Assembly: GCA_964523375.1 (NCBI GenBank) | Contig: CAZFYG010000001.1 | Location: 59,862 to 123,861, forward strand | DNA from: CAJQGY01 sp964523375 | GTDB lineage: Bacteria > Pseudomonadota > Gammaproteobacteria > Magnimaribacterales > D2472 | Direction: 5' to 3' | Length of the DNA: 64,000 nucleotides | Shown: positions 13,677-22,745 of the stretch, piece by piece | Numbering within the stretch: position 1 is the first letter of the stretch | How the letters are laid out: each line of letters begins with the position of its first letter | Translations under genes and position numbers: made by a program | The notes under the pieces: generated by a model | Database searches by the model: none | Told to the model about the DNA's origin: nothing | Seen by the model: the letters and a program-made list of their open reading frames with translations, nothing else

Positions 13677-16502
13677 ATGGACAATATTTATATCAAAGGC
13701 GCAAGAACTCATAACTTAAAAAATATAAGTCTAGAAATACCTCGAAATAAAATTGTAGTTATTACTGGGCTATCTGGTTCAGGGAAATCTTCGCTAGCTT
13801 TTGATACGCTCTATGCTGAGGGGCAGAGAAGGTACGTGGAGTCGCTATCAACTTATGCTAGACAATTTTTATCAATGATGGAAAAGCCAGATGTTGATCA
13901 AATTGAAGGTTTGTCCCCTGCTATTTCAATAGAACAAAAAGCAACATCACACAACCCGAGATCGACTGTTGGAACGGTGACTGAAATTTATGATTATTTA
14001 CGTCTTTTGTATGCAAGAGTTGGAACACCCATATGCCCAGATCATAACGAAGAATTAAAAGCAAAAACAGTTAGTGAAATTTGTAATGACGTTTTTAAGA
14101 TGGGAGATGGTTCAAAGCTTATGATTTTGGCGCCACTCGTAAGAGGAAAAAAAGGAGAGCATAATTCTGTATATGAAGATCTAAGAAAAGCAGGCTATGT
14201 AAGAGTTAAGGTGAACGGTGTTGTTTATCCTATTGAAGAGTTTCCTGAGCTTGAAAAAAATAAAAAGCATGATATATCAGCAGTTGTAGACAGAATAGTA
14301 TTAAAAAAAACAGAAGAAGGTAGGTCTAGGCTTTCGGAATCAATAGAAACATCATTGTTTTTATCTGATGGTTTGGTTGAAATTGAGCAAATGGAGGGTG
14401 AGAAAAATATACAACTATTTTCATCTAATTTCTCTTGCTCTAAGTGTGGTTATAGCATTCCGGAACTGGAACCAAGAATGTTTTCATTCAATAATCCTTA
14501 TGGTGCTTGTGAAAAATGTGATGGCTTAGGGGTCATACAATATTTTAATGAAAAAAGATTGATACAAGATGAAGATGTATCTATTAGCAATGGCGCGATA
14601 AAAGGGTGGACAAGAAGAAATAGATTCTATTTCTACCAGCTAAAATGTTTAAGTAGCCATTTTGATTTCAGCCTGACCACAGCATGGAAGAACTATCCAG
14701 AAGAAATTAAAAAAATAGTACTTTGGGGTTCTGAAGAGAAAATAGATTTTTCTCATAGGTTTAGAAGTGGAAGTAAGATAGTTAGAAAGCATAGATTTGA
14801 AGGAATTATTCCAAGTACTGAAAGAAGATTTAAAGAAACTGACTCAGAGTATATTAGAGAAGAGCTATCAAAACTTATGTCTAAGAGCTCATGTAATATC
14901 TGTAATGGTTCTAGGCTCAATAGAATCTCACGAAATGTTTTCATAAATAAAACCCCCATCGGTTCGATTACATCTTTAAGAATAAATGATGCTTCTAAAT
15001 TTATTCAAAATATGAATTTGAAAGGTGCTGAACTAAAAATTGCTGAGAAAATTCTAAAAGAAATTTCTGACAGACTAACATTCCTTGAGGATGTTGGACT
15101 AAGTTACCTAACTCTGGAAAGAAGTGCTGAAAGCTTGTCTGGAGGTGAAGCTCAAAGAATTAGGCTAGCAAGTCAAATTGGTTCAGGACTAGTAGGTGTT
15201 ACATATGTTTTAGATGAACCTTCAATTGGGCTTCATCAACGAGATAATGAAAAACTTATCAAAACATTGAATAATCTAAAGGATTTGGGTAATACGGTTA
15301 TAGTTGTAGAACATGACGAAGAGGCTATAAGATGTGCAGATCATATAATTGATATTGGGCCAGGAGCAGGAAAGCATGGTGGCGAAATATGCGCGGAAGG
15401 CACACTTGAAGACATACTGAATAATCCAAACTCCATAACTGCAAAATACCTTTCAGGTGAGAAACAAATAACCATCCCAAAGAAAAGAAAATTATGTTCA
15501 GAAAAACATATAAATATAATAAATTCTGAAGAGAACAATCTCCAAAATATTTCTGCATCTATTCCAGTGGGTCTATTTACATGTATAACCGGTGTATCTG
15601 GATCTGGTAAATCATCTCTTATTAATCAAACCCTACTTCCTCTTAGTTCTTTTATGCTAAATAAATCAAAGCTAACCAAGGAAATAAAGTGTGAGAAAAT
15701 TGAGGGGCTTGAGCATCTTGATAAAGTTATAAGCATAGACCAGTCACCGATTGGAAGAACGCCAAGATCAAATCCGGCCACATACACTGGGTTGTTTTCT
15801 CATATTAGAGATTTGCTTTCACAAACAGTTGAGGCTCGCTCAAGAGGTTACAAGCCTGGTCGATTTAGTTTTAATGTTAAAGGTGGAAGGTGTGAGGCTT
15901 GCCAAGGCGATGGTATGACAAAGGTTGAGATGCACTTTCTTGCAGATGTTTATGTGATGTGTGATGTATGTAAGGGAGATAGATATAATGAACAGACATT
16001 AGAAGTTAAATTTAAAGAAAAAAATATAAGCAATATTTTAAATATGACAGTAGAAGAGGCTCTTGATTTTTTTGATGCCCATCCAGCTATAAAGAAAAAA
16101 TTAGTAACCCTCAACGATGTCGGTCTTGGATATATCACCTTGGGGCAATCTGCAATAACGCTTTCTGGGGGCGAGGCTCAAAGAATTAAGCTTGCGAAAG
16201 AATTATCTAAACGAAGCACTGGTAAAACTTTATTTATTTTAGATGAGCCAACAACTGGGCTCCATTTTGCAGATATTGAGTTATTAATGAATGTATTAAA
16301 TAGACTTAAAGAACAAGGCAATACAATTGTTGTCATTGAACATAACCTAGATGTAATAAAAACTGCTGATTGGATAATCGATTTGGGCCCAGAAGGGGGA
16401 AGCGAAGGCGGAACGATTGTTGCAGAAGGCACTCCAGAGGATGTTGCAAACAAAAAAGGCTCCTATACCGGAGCCTTTTTAAAAGATATTTTAAGAAATT
16501 AA
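13677..16502 (+). CDS. uvrA: Excinuclease ABC subunit A, UvrA
   Basis: DNA-damage recognition ATPase of nucleotide excision repair, acting as a dimer with UvrB. The 941-residue ABC protein has Walker A GLSGSGKS (31-38) and a second copy GVSGSGKSSL in the C-terminal half, two LSGGEAQRI signatures, and zinc modules with CSKCGY...CEKCDG and CEACQGDG...CDVCKGD. Length matches E. coli (940). The last codons contain a perfect hairpin with flanking A and T tracts (16453-16480) that also serves as the terminator for the opposite operon. It overlaps rplQ by 4 nt. Confidence 0.98.
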   Translation: MDNIYIKGARTHNLKNISLEIPRNKIVVITGLSGSGKSSLAFDTLYAEGQRRYVESLSTYARQFLSMMEKPDVDQIEGLSPAISIEQKATSHNPRSTVGTVTEIYDYLRLLYARVGTPICPDHNEELKAKTVSEICNDVFKMGDGSKLMILAPLVRGKKGEHNSVYEDLRKAGYVRVKVNGVVYPIEEFPELEKNKKHDISAVVDRIVLKKTEEGRSRLSESIETSLFLSDGLVEIEQMEGEKNIQLFSSNFSCSKCGYSIPELEPRMFSFNNPYGACEKCDGLGVIQYFNEKRLIQDEDVSISNGAIKGWTRRNRFYFYQLKCLSSHFDFSLTTAWKNYPEEIKKIVLWGSEEKIDFSHRFRSGSKIVRKHRFEGIIPSTERRFKETDSEYIREELSKLMSKSSCNICNGSRLNRISRNVFINKTPIGSITSLRINDASKFIQNMNLKGAELKIAEKILKEISDRLTFLEDVGLSYLTLERSAESLSGGEAQRIRLASQIGSGLVGVTYVLDEPSIGLHQRDNEKLIKTLNNLKDLGNTVIVVEHDEEAIRCADHIIDIGPGAGKHGGEICAEGTLEDILNNPNSITAKYLSGEKQITIPKKRKLCSEKHINIINSEENNLQNISASIPVGLFTCITGVSGSGKSSLINQTLLPLSSFMLNKSKLTKEIKCEKIEGLEHLDKVISIDQSPIGRTPRSNPATYTGLFSHIRDLLSQTVEARSRGYKPGRFSFNVKGGRCEACQGDGMTKVEMHFLADVYVMCDVCKGDRYNEQTLEVKFKEKNISNILNMTVEEALDFFDAHPAIKKKLVTLNDVGLGYITLGQSAITLSGGEAQRIKLAKELSKRSTGKTLFILDEPTTGLHFADIELLMNVLNRLKEQGNTIVVIEHNLDVIKTADWIIDLGPEGGSEGGTIVAEGTPEDVANKKGSYTGAFLKDILRN
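16453..16480 (-). terminator. Terminator of the alpha operon, embedded in uvrA coding sequence
   Basis: An 11-bp perfect inverted repeat (AAAAAGGCTCC, loop TATACC, GGAGCCTTTTT). On the minus strand it begins 18 nt after the rplQ stop and is followed by a six-U tract, a textbook intrinsic terminator. On the plus strand it is also followed by five T residues, but there it would end uvrA mRNA before the stop codon at 16500-16502. Confidence 0.75.
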
Positions 16503-16909
16503 GCTGCTGATCCTTCTTTTACATCATTAGCACTTTCTTCAACTGAATCACTATTGCGGTCTACAAGTTCAATATATGCCATATCAGCTTTATCACCTGG
16601 TCTAAATCCAGCTTTAATTATTCGAGTGTACCCACCTTTCCTATCTTTAGCATTAACAGAAATGACAGTGAACAATTTTGCAACAGCTGCATCTGAGCGA
16701 AGCTTGCTAAATACGTGCCTTCTATTTGCAACAGTATCAGCTTTTCCCATGGTTATAAGAGGCTCAACAAATTTTCTCAGCTCTTTCGCCTTAGGCAAAG
16801 TGGTTCTAATAATATCTTGCTCTATGAGGGCAATAGAAAGATTTTTTAACAAAGCCTTTCTGTGAGATGAATTTCTATTAAGTTTTCTTCCTGCTTTTCT
16901 ATGTCTCAT
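16499..16909 (-). CDS. rplQ: 50S ribosomal protein L17
   Basis: 23S rRNA-binding protein near the exit tunnel, 136 residues. It begins MRHRKAGRKLNRNSSHRKALL, the L17 signature, and ends with an acidic S/E/D-rich tail. Last gene of the alpha operon, 3 nt after rpoA. Its stop overlaps uvrA by 4 nt on the opposite strand, so its terminator must lie inside uvrA. Confidence 0.97.
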   Translation of the reverse strand: MRHRKAGRKLNRNSSHRKALLKNLSIALIEQDIIRTTLPKAKELRKFVEPLITMGKADTVANRRHVFSKLRSDAAVAKLFTVISVNAKDRKGGYTRIIKAGFRPGDKADMAYIELVDRNSDSVEESANDVKEGSAA

Positions 16910-16912
16910 TTT

Positions 16913-17878
16913 TTATCCTAATGGTGGCCAATTCTCTACAGTCATACCTAATGAAAGATTCTTAGATGCCAAGACATCTTTAATCTCATTAAGTGATTTT
17001 TTACCAAGATTTGGTGTTTTTAACAAATCAAATTCTGATCTATGAATAAGATCACCTATTAAGAAAATGCTTTCAGCCTTTAGACAGTTTGTAGATCTTA
17101 CTGTTAATTCAAGTTCTTCAATAGATCTTAGCAAAAGAGGATCAAAATCATTTTGATCTTTCTTCGCTTCCTGTTCAGCTATGGCATCTAAATTAACGAA
17201 AGAGCTAAGCTGTTGTTGAAAAATAGTTGCTGCATGTTCTATAGCCATTTTTGGATCAACAGTTCCATCTGTTTCAAGTTCTATCAATAGCTTATCTAGG
17301 TCGGTTCTTTTTTCAAATCTTGCATTGTCTACAGTATAAGAAACTCTCTTAACTGGGCTGAAGGATGCGTCGACTCTTAGGCCGCCTACAATCCTTTCTT
17401 CATCATCTCTTAAATCAGCAGGCTCGTAACCTCTTCCTGTTTTAACAGTTAATGTCATTTTTAGATTAACTTTGTCAATAATTGATGCAACATGAAAGTC
17501 TTGATCAACCAATTCAACATTACCTGGAACTTCAAAAGAGGAAGCCAAAACATCACATGGACCAGTTACATCTAAAACTATCTCAGCAGTATCGCCCTCA
17601 ATAACCTTTACAGGCATCTCTTTAATATTTAGTAAAATATCAATCACATCCTCTCTAACACCTTCTATTGTGCTGTATTCATGAGTAATGCCGTCTATGA
17701 CAACATCTGTTACGGCAGCGCCTGGCATAGATGAAAGTAGTATTCTTCTTAGCGCATTACCAAGAGTGTGGCCAAAGCCTCTTTCAAGTGGCTCTAATGT
17801 AACTTTAGACAAAGTAGATGAAGTATCATCAACTTGAATCTCTGTTGGGACTAGTAAATCGATTACTGATGTTTGCAT
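16913..17878 (-). CDS. rpoA: RNA polymerase alpha subunit
   Basis: Alpha subunit, 321 residues. The N-terminal dimerisation domain contains LEPLERGFGHTLGNALRRILLSS in two parts around residues 28-50 and binds beta and beta-prime. A linker leads to the C-terminal domain (about 245-321) with the helix-hairpin-helix LKTPNLGKKSLNEIKD that contacts UP elements and activators. Alpha operon order rpsM-rpsK-rpsD-rpoA-rplQ is conserved. Confidence 0.98.
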   Translation of the reverse strand: MQTSVIDLLVPTEIQVDDTSSTLSKVTLEPLERGFGHTLGNALRRILLSSMPGAAVTDVVIDGITHEYSTIEGVREDVIDILLNIKEMPVKVIEGDTAEIVLDVTGPCDVLASSFEVPGNVELVDQDFHVASIIDKVNLKMTLTVKTGRGYEPADLRDDEERIVGGLRVDASFSPVKRVSYTVDNARFEKRTDLDKLLIELETDGTVDPKMAIEHAATIFQQQLSSFVNLDAIAEQEAKKDQNDFDPLLLRSIEELELTVRSTNCLKAESIFLIGDLIHRSEFDLLKTPNLGKKSLNEIKDVLASKNLSLGMTVENWPPLG

Positions 17879-17899
17879 AATTTTATCCGCCTTAATTAC

Positions 17900-18523
17900 T
17901 TATTTTGAGTAAAGCTCAATAATAAGGTTTTCGTTAATTTCTGTTCCTAAATCTGCTCTGTCGGGAGCTGATTTAAATACTCCTTTTAAATTCTTGTCAT
18001 CAACCTCAACCCAATCACACTCTTCTCTAGTTGCCGCAATCTTAAGAGCCGATGCTATTCTTAGATGGGCTTTCTTACCCTCTCTGACTTCAATCTCATC
18101 ACCATCTTGAACTTGATATGAGGGTATATTTACAACCTGTCCGTTTACCTTAAAAGCTTTGTGAGAAACCATTTGTCTTGCTTCGGCTCTTGTGCATCCA
18201 AAACCCATTCTGTAAATTACATTATCAAGTCTAGTTTCGAGAAGAGATAATAAATTTTCACCGGTATTGCCTTTTTGAGAAGCAGCTTTTTTATAGTAGT
18301 TTCTAAATTGTTTTTCTAAAACGCCATACATTCTTCTAACTTTTTGCTTTTCTCTTAATTGCAATCCATAGTCTGATAGCCTGCCACGCCTAGCACCCTG
18401 TGCTGTGCCAGGAGGCGAATCCATATTACATTTAGATTCAATTGCTCTTACTCCACTTTTCAAGAATAGATCTGTTCCCTCTCTTCTTGATAGTCTTAAT
18501 GATGGTCCTCTATATCTAGCCAT
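17900..18523 (-). CDS. rpsD: 30S ribosomal protein S4
   Basis: Primary 16S-binding assembly protein of 207 residues, beginning MARYRGPSLRLSRREG, with the S4 RNA-binding domain at about 97-160 (ETRLDNVIYRMGFGCTRAEARQ). In E. coli S4 is the translational repressor of the alpha operon; whether that holds here is not shown. The zinc-binding cysteines of some S4 proteins are absent (C- form). It precedes rpoA with a 21-nt gap. Confidence 0.97.
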   Translation of the reverse strand: MARYRGPSLRLSRREGTDLFLKSGVRAIESKCNMDSPPGTAQGARRGRLSDYGLQLREKQKVRRMYGVLEKQFRNYYKKAASQKGNTGENLLSLLETRLDNVIYRMGFGCTRAEARQMVSHKAFKVNGQVVNIPSYQVQDGDEIEVREGKKAHLRIASALKIAATREECDWVEVDDKNLKGVFKSAPDRADLGTEINENLIIELYSK

Positions 18524-18534
18524 TTACTTCTCCC

Positions 18535-18912
18535 TTAAACTCTTCTTTTTTTAGATGGTCTGCAGCCATTATGAGGTAATGGTGTTACATCCGTGATGCT
18601 TTTAATTTTTAAACCACATGCATTTAAAGATCTAATTGCAGATTCTCTTCCGCCACCAGGACCTTTAACTTTTACATCTAAATTTATCATTCCAAACTCT
18701 TTTGCAGCTGTTCCAGCCTTATCTGCTGCTATCTGTGCTGCAAATGGAGTACTCTTTCTAGAACCTTTAAATCCTGAGCCACCAGAAGTAGCCCAACATA
18801 TTGTATTACCCTGCTTATCTGTAATAGTTACTATTGTATTGTTAAAAGATGAATGTATGTGTGCAACACCATCCGTTACAATTTTTTTAGATTTTTTACC
18901 TTTAACTGCCAT
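18535..18912 (-). CDS. rpsK: 30S ribosomal protein S11
   Basis: Platform protein of 125 residues that contacts mRNA near the Shine-Dalgarno helix. Diagnostic segments are HIHSSFNNTIVTITDKQGN and the C-terminal DVTPLPHNGCRPSKKRRV. Located 4 nt after rpsM and 11 nt before rpsD in the alpha operon. Confidence 0.97.
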   Translation of the reverse strand: MAVKGKKSKKIVTDGVAHIHSSFNNTIVTITDKQGNTICWATSGGSGFKGSRKSTPFAAQIAADKAGTAAKEFGMINLDVKVKGPGGGRESAIRSLNACGLKIKSITDVTPLPHNGCRPSKKRRV

Positions 18913-18916
18913 TTTA

Positions 18917-19273
18917 TTAACCTCTCATTGGTTTTTTAGCGCCTTTTCTAGTTCTAGCGTTAGTTTTGGTTCTTTGTCCTCTTGTAGGAAGTTTCCTTCT
19001 ATGTCTGACACCTCTGTAAGACTTTAAGTCCATTAATCTCTTAATATTTGTGCTTATTTCTCTTCTTAAATCACCCTCAACTATTATTTTAGCTATAGAG
19101 CCTCTAATTAGCTCAACTTCATCCTCAGTTAGATCTGAAACCTTTCGAGTAAAGTCTATTTTCAAATCTTTACATATTGCTTGTGCAGAAATTCTGCCAA
19201 TACCGAATATGTGTGTAAGAGAAATCTCCACATGTTTATTTTCTGGAATATTTACGCCTGCTATCCTTGCCAT
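18917..19273 (-). CDS. rpsM: 30S ribosomal protein S13
   Basis: Head protein of 118 residues contacting the P-site tRNA and the bridge to the 50S subunit. The start MARIAGVNIPENKHVEISLT and the tail RGQRTKTNARTRKGAKKP are typical; the basic tail reaches the decoding region. First gene of the alpha operon, 3 nt after rpmJ. Confidence 0.97.
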   Translation of the reverse strand: MARIAGVNIPENKHVEISLTHIFGIGRISAQAICKDLKIDFTRKVSDLTEDEVELIRGSIAKIIVEGDLRREISTNIKRLMDLKSYRGVRHRRKLPTRGQRTKTNARTRKGAKKPMRG

Positions 19274-19276
19274 AAC

Positions 19277-19393
19277 TTAACCTTGCCTTTGTTTATGTTT
19301 TTTGTCTGTTTTACAGATCACAAATAGAACGCCATTTCGTCTGACTATTTTGCAATTTCTGCATATTTTTTTTACTGATGCTTTAACTTTCAT
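19277..19393 (-). CDS. rpmJ: 50S ribosomal protein L36
   Basis: A 38-residue zinc-ribbon protein found by reading the secY-rpsM spacer directly. It starts MKVKASVKKICRNCKIVRR and ends KHKQRQG, matching E. coli L36 in length and pattern. Zinc ligands C11, C14, C27 and H33 are all present, so this is the zinc-binding (C+) form. It sits one base after secY and 3 nt before rpsM, its usual spot at the spc/alpha junction. Confidence 0.96.
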   Translation of the reverse strand: MKVKASVKKICRNCKIVRRNGVLFVICKTDKKHKQRQG

Positions 19394-19394
19394 A

Positions 19395-20690
19395 TTATCT
19401 TTTATAGTTTTTGAGGTTTGCTTTTTTCATTAATGATGCATATTGCCCTGACATTAAATGAGATTGTACTTGTGCCATAAAGTCCATGAGGACAACAACA
19501 ATAATTAGAACTGATGTGCCTCCAAAATAGAATGACACGCCTGCGAAATTTATCAGTGCTAATGGCAATAAACATATTAGAGTTAAATAGATAGCTCCAA
19601 AAACTGTTAGTCTTGCTAGCACAGCATCGATATAGTTTGCAGTTTGCTCACCTGGTCTGATGCCTGCAATATAGGCACCGGATCTTTTGAGGTTATCAGA
19701 CACCTCTTTGGTATTAAATGTTAATGCTAGCCAAATAAAACAAAATGAAATAATAAGTGTTGCAAAAACAAGAATATACAGAGGTTGCCCAGGATTTAAT
19801 GCCAGTGAAATACTTTGCAAAAACCCTAATGATTCGCTTTGCCCAAACCAAGTTGATAATGAGGCTGGAAATAAAAGGAACGTACTAGCAAAAATTGCTG
19901 GAATAACTCCTGCCATGTTTACTTTAAAAGGAAGATGGCTTGTCTGAGCCTGCATCATTCTTCTGCCTTGTTGTCTTTGAGCATAGTTGACAGTAATTCT
20001 TCTTTGACCTCTTTCAATAAAGACAACAATAGCAATAACAACCATTGCTAATAAACCAATGCCAATTAATAACAATATATTAAGATCCCCTTGTCTTGAT
20101 TGCTCAAGCGCTTGACCAATTGCGCCTGGGATACCTGTTAAAATGCTTGTTGCGATAATAATTGATATGCCATTTCCAATACCTCTTTCTGAAACTTGTT
20201 CCCCAAGCCACATAAGGAAGACCGTTCCTGCTACAACAGAAAATACTGCTGAAACAAAGAATGAAGTACCTGGAGTAAAAGCTAGACCACTAGCAGACAA
20301 TGTTACTGCAAGTGCAGATGCTTGAATGAATGCAAGCAATACTGTTCCATATCTTGTGTATTGAGTAATTTTATTTCGCCCTGCCTGACCGTCTTTCTTA
20401 AGTTCTATTAAGAACGGGATTGAGTTAGAGAATAACTGCATGATAATTGCAGCAGAAATATACGGGACTACGTTTAGTGCAAAAACACTCATTCTTTCAA
20501 GAGCCCCACCTGAGAACATATTAAACATTTCAAGAATTGTTCCTTGATTCTGTTCAAATAGCTGAGCTAATCTATCTGGATCAATGCCAGGAATTGGTAT
20601 ATGTGTACCAATTCTGTAGACAATAATAGCCATAAAGACAAACCTAAGTCTTTTCCAAAGATCGCTCATACCTGTTCCTTGATCTGCCAT
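19395..20690 (-). CDS. secY: Protein translocase subunit SecY
   Basis: Channel-forming subunit of the SecYEG translocon, 431 residues with ten predicted membrane segments. Recognisable parts are the N-terminal DLWKRLRFVFMAIIVYRIGTHIPIPG in two halves, the first cytoplasmic loop KKDGQAGRNKITQYTRYGT, and the TM10 end VVLMDFMAQVQSHLMSGQY. Last gene of the spc operon apart from rpmJ, 2 nt after rplO. Its partners SecE and SecA are encoded elsewhere in the window. Confidence 0.97.
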   Translation of the reverse strand: MADQGTGMSDLWKRLRFVFMAIIVYRIGTHIPIPGIDPDRLAQLFEQNQGTILEMFNMFSGGALERMSVFALNVVPYISAAIIMQLFSNSIPFLIELKKDGQAGRNKITQYTRYGTVLLAFIQASALAVTLSASGLAFTPGTSFFVSAVFSVVAGTVFLMWLGEQVSERGIGNGISIIIATSILTGIPGAIGQALEQSRQGDLNILLLIGIGLLAMVVIAIVVFIERGQRRITVNYAQRQQGRRMMQAQTSHLPFKVNMAGVIPAIFASTFLLFPASLSTWFGQSESLGFLQSISLALNPGQPLYILVFATLIISFCFIWLALTFNTKEVSDNLKRSGAYIAGIRPGEQTANYIDAVLARLTVFGAIYLTLICLLPLALINFAGVSFYFGGTSVLIIVVVLMDFMAQVQSHLMSGQYASLMKKANLKNYKR

Positions 20691-20692
20691 AA

Positions 20693-21142
20693 TTAACTCT
20701 TAACAGATCCCCCTGCTTTCTCTATTGAAGCCTTAGCTCCTTTAGTGACCTTTATACCTTCAATATTCATTTTTGTAGTTACTTCAAAGTCACCAAAAAT
20801 TTTTACTTTCTTTACTGCCTTACCAATAACCTTGCTATCTTTAAGAGTATTGATGTTTACAGTTTCCATTCCATCTATTGTTCTCAAATTAACTTCTTTT
20901 AAATTATTATTTTTTCTTGATGAAAAGCCAAACTTAGGAAGTCTTTGCTGCAATGGCATTTGCCCACCCTCAAAACCTGGTCTTACATTTCCTCCAGATC
21001 TAGACTTCTGACCTTTATGACCTCTTCCAGCTGTTTTGCCAGTTCCAGATCCAATTCCCCTTCCAACTCTTTTTCTATTTTTAGACGTACTGTCGTCTGA
21101 AATAGTATTAAGGGCTAAAGTTTTGTTTTCAGTTTCGCTCAT
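20693..21142 (-). CDS. rplO: 50S ribosomal protein L15
   Basis: Late-assembly 23S-binding protein of 149 residues. The glycine/arginine-rich N-terminal extension RVGRGIGSGTGKTAGRGHKGQKSRSG (about 22-47) threads through rRNA, and GFEGGQMPLQQRLPKFGF follows. The first 20 residues are unusually polar (ETENKTLALN), a little longer than in E. coli. Spc operon, between rpmD and secY. Confidence 0.96.
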   Translation of the reverse strand: MSETENKTLALNTISDDSTSKNRKRVGRGIGSGTGKTAGRGHKGQKSRSGGNVRPGFEGGQMPLQQRLPKFGFSSRKNNNLKEVNLRTIDGMETVNINTLKDSKVIGKAVKKVKIFGDFEVTTKMNIEGIKVTKGAKASIEKAGGSVKS

Positions 21143-21146
21143 CTTT

Positions 21147-21332
21147 TTATTCCTGAATTTCTATCATGTCTGATATTTTGTTAATCAATCCTCTATTACT
21201 AGGTGTATCAATTACAGTTACTGTCTGATTTAATTTTTTAAAACCTAAGCCTTTTATGCATAACTTATGCTTTTTCATTCTTCCAATACCACTCTTTACG
21301 AGCTTAATATTTATTGTTTTATCTTTACTCAT
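21147..21332 (-). CDS. rpmD: 50S ribosomal protein L30
   Basis: Small 23S-binding protein of 61 residues with the core IKLVKSGIGRMKKHKLCIKGLGFKKLNQTV in one alpha-beta unit. The start overlaps the rpsE stop by 4 nt (ATGA), so it is coupled to S5 translation. Spc operon. Confidence 0.94.
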   Translation of the reverse strand: MSKDKTINIKLVKSGIGRMKKHKLCIKGLGFKKLNQTVTVIDTPSNRGLINKISDMIEIQE

Positions 21333-21841
21333 GATATTTTCTCTACTTTGATACCTCTTCTGCTGGCTATTGTTTCGGGAGACTCCATTGCACTTAGAGC
21401 ATTAATGGTAGCTCTTACAACGTTAACTGGATTTGTAGAACCATAGCATTTAGCCAATACATTTTGCACACCAGCTAATTCAAGAACAGCTCTCATAGCA
21501 CCACCAGCGATAATACCAGTACCTTCAGATGCTGGTTGCATATATACATTAGCAGAACCATGTTTGGCTTTTATTGGATACCATATGGTTGTGTTATTCA
21601 ACTCAACATCAACCATGCTTCTTCTTGCATTTTCCATAGCTTTTTGAATAGCAATAGGCACTTCTTTTGCCTTACCTCTTCCAAAACCCACTCTACCATT
21701 GCCATCACCAACTACTGTTAAAGCAGTGAAACCAAAAATTCTTCCACCTTTTACAACCTTAGCTACTCTATTAACTTGAACTAACTTTTCTTCTAAAGCG
21801 TCTTGCTGTTGATTATTTGTGTTGTTTCTATTGTCTTTCAT
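21329..21841 (-). CDS. rpsE: 30S ribosomal protein S5
   Basis: Protein of 170 residues at the mRNA entry site with roles in fidelity. The double-stranded RNA-binding-like domain reads EKLVQVNRVAKVVKGGRIFGFTAL in two parts, followed by GNGRVGFGRGKAKEVPIA and EGTGIIAGGAMRAVLELAG. Spc operon; it overlaps rpmD by 4 nt and follows rplR after 11 nt. Confidence 0.97.
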   Translation of the reverse strand: MKDNRNNTNNQQQDALEEKLVQVNRVAKVVKGGRIFGFTALTVVGDGNGRVGFGRGKAKEVPIAIQKAMENARRSMVDVELNNTTIWYPIKAKHGSANVYMQPASEGTGIIAGGAMRAVLELAGVQNVLAKCYGSTNPVNVVRATINALSAMESPETIASRRGIKVEKIS

Positions 21842-21852
21842 AATATTTTTTA

Positions 21853-22200
21853 TTAAAACTCCAATCCGGCATTTCTTGCTGAATCTGCAAGCGCTTTTAT
21901 GCGTCCATGATATTTGTAACCAGATCTATCGAATACAACCTTTGTTACACCATTTTCTAAAGCTCTTTCTGCAACCTTTTTTCCTACAGCCTCAGCAGCT
22001 TTAACGTTATTTGATTTTTCATCGATATCTTTTTCAACAGTTGATGCTGAGGCGATAACAGTAGCTCCAAGGCTGTCAAATACTTGGGCATAAAAATGTT
22101 GAGATGACCTAAAAACTGATAGCCTAGGTGAAGATTGATGTCTGATTTTCATTCTTGTTTTCTTTGCTCTTCTAAGTCTTGATAGATTTTTAATGCTCAT
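21853..22200 (-). CDS. rplR: 50S ribosomal protein L18
   Basis: 5S rRNA-binding protein of 115 residues that carries 5S into the central protuberance with L5. Signatures: MKIRHQSSPRLSVFRSSQHFYAQ near the N-terminus and the C-terminal FDRSGYKYHGRIKALADSARNAGLEF, both typical. The start overlaps the rplF stop by one base (TAATG). Confidence 0.97.
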   Translation of the reverse strand: MSIKNLSRLRRAKKTRMKIRHQSSPRLSVFRSSQHFYAQVFDSLGATVIASASTVEKDIDEKSNNVKAAEAVGKKVAERALENGVTKVVFDRSGYKYHGRIKALADSARNAGLEF

Positions 22201-22745
22201 TACGAACCTCCTGCAGCTTTCTTAGCTTCTTTTCTTCTAATAATTTCATCAGCATATTTAACACCTTTCCCTTTGTAAGGCTCTGGAGGTCTAAATGCTC
22301 TAATTTCTGCAGCAGCCTGACCCAAGGCTTGCTTGTTATAGCTTTTGAGAACAACTTCTGTTTGAGATGGGGTCTCTACACTTACCTCTTCAGGTAGTTG
22401 ATATTTAACAGGGTGGGAAAATCCAAGCGTTAACTCTAGCAATTTACCAGATGCCTTAGCTCTATATCCAACGCCTTTCAACTCTAGTTTCTTTTCAAAA
22501 CCAACTGATACACCTATAACCATATTATTAATTAATGCTCTTGTTGTCCCGCCTAGCGCTGTGGATTGTTGTGAATTTTCATCATACTTAACATTTGCAG
22601 TAGTCTCGTTTATTTCTAATGAGATAGATTTAGTTAATTCTAAAGCCATCTCACCAAGCTTACCCTTTACACTAACCATGTTTGAGTCGACTGAAAGTGT
22701 TACGCCTTCAGGAATGGAAATTGGATTTTTTGCAACTCTAGACAT
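22200..22745 (-). CDS. rplF: 50S ribosomal protein L6
   Basis: Protein of 181 residues with two similar domains near the GTPase-associated centre. N-terminal MSRVAKNPISIPEGVTLSV and the C-terminal signature RPPEPYKGKGVKYADEIIRRKEAKKA are diagnostic. It begins directly after the rpsH stop and overlaps rplR by one base. Spc operon. Confidence 0.97.
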   Translation of the reverse strand: MSRVAKNPISIPEGVTLSVDSNMVSVKGKLGEMALELTKSISLEINETTANVKYDENSQQSTALGGTTRALINNMVIGVSVGFEKKLELKGVGYRAKASGKLLELTLGFSHPVKYQLPEEVSVETPSQTEVVLKSYNKQALGQAAAEIRAFRPPEPYKGKGVKYADEIIRRKEAKKAAGGS

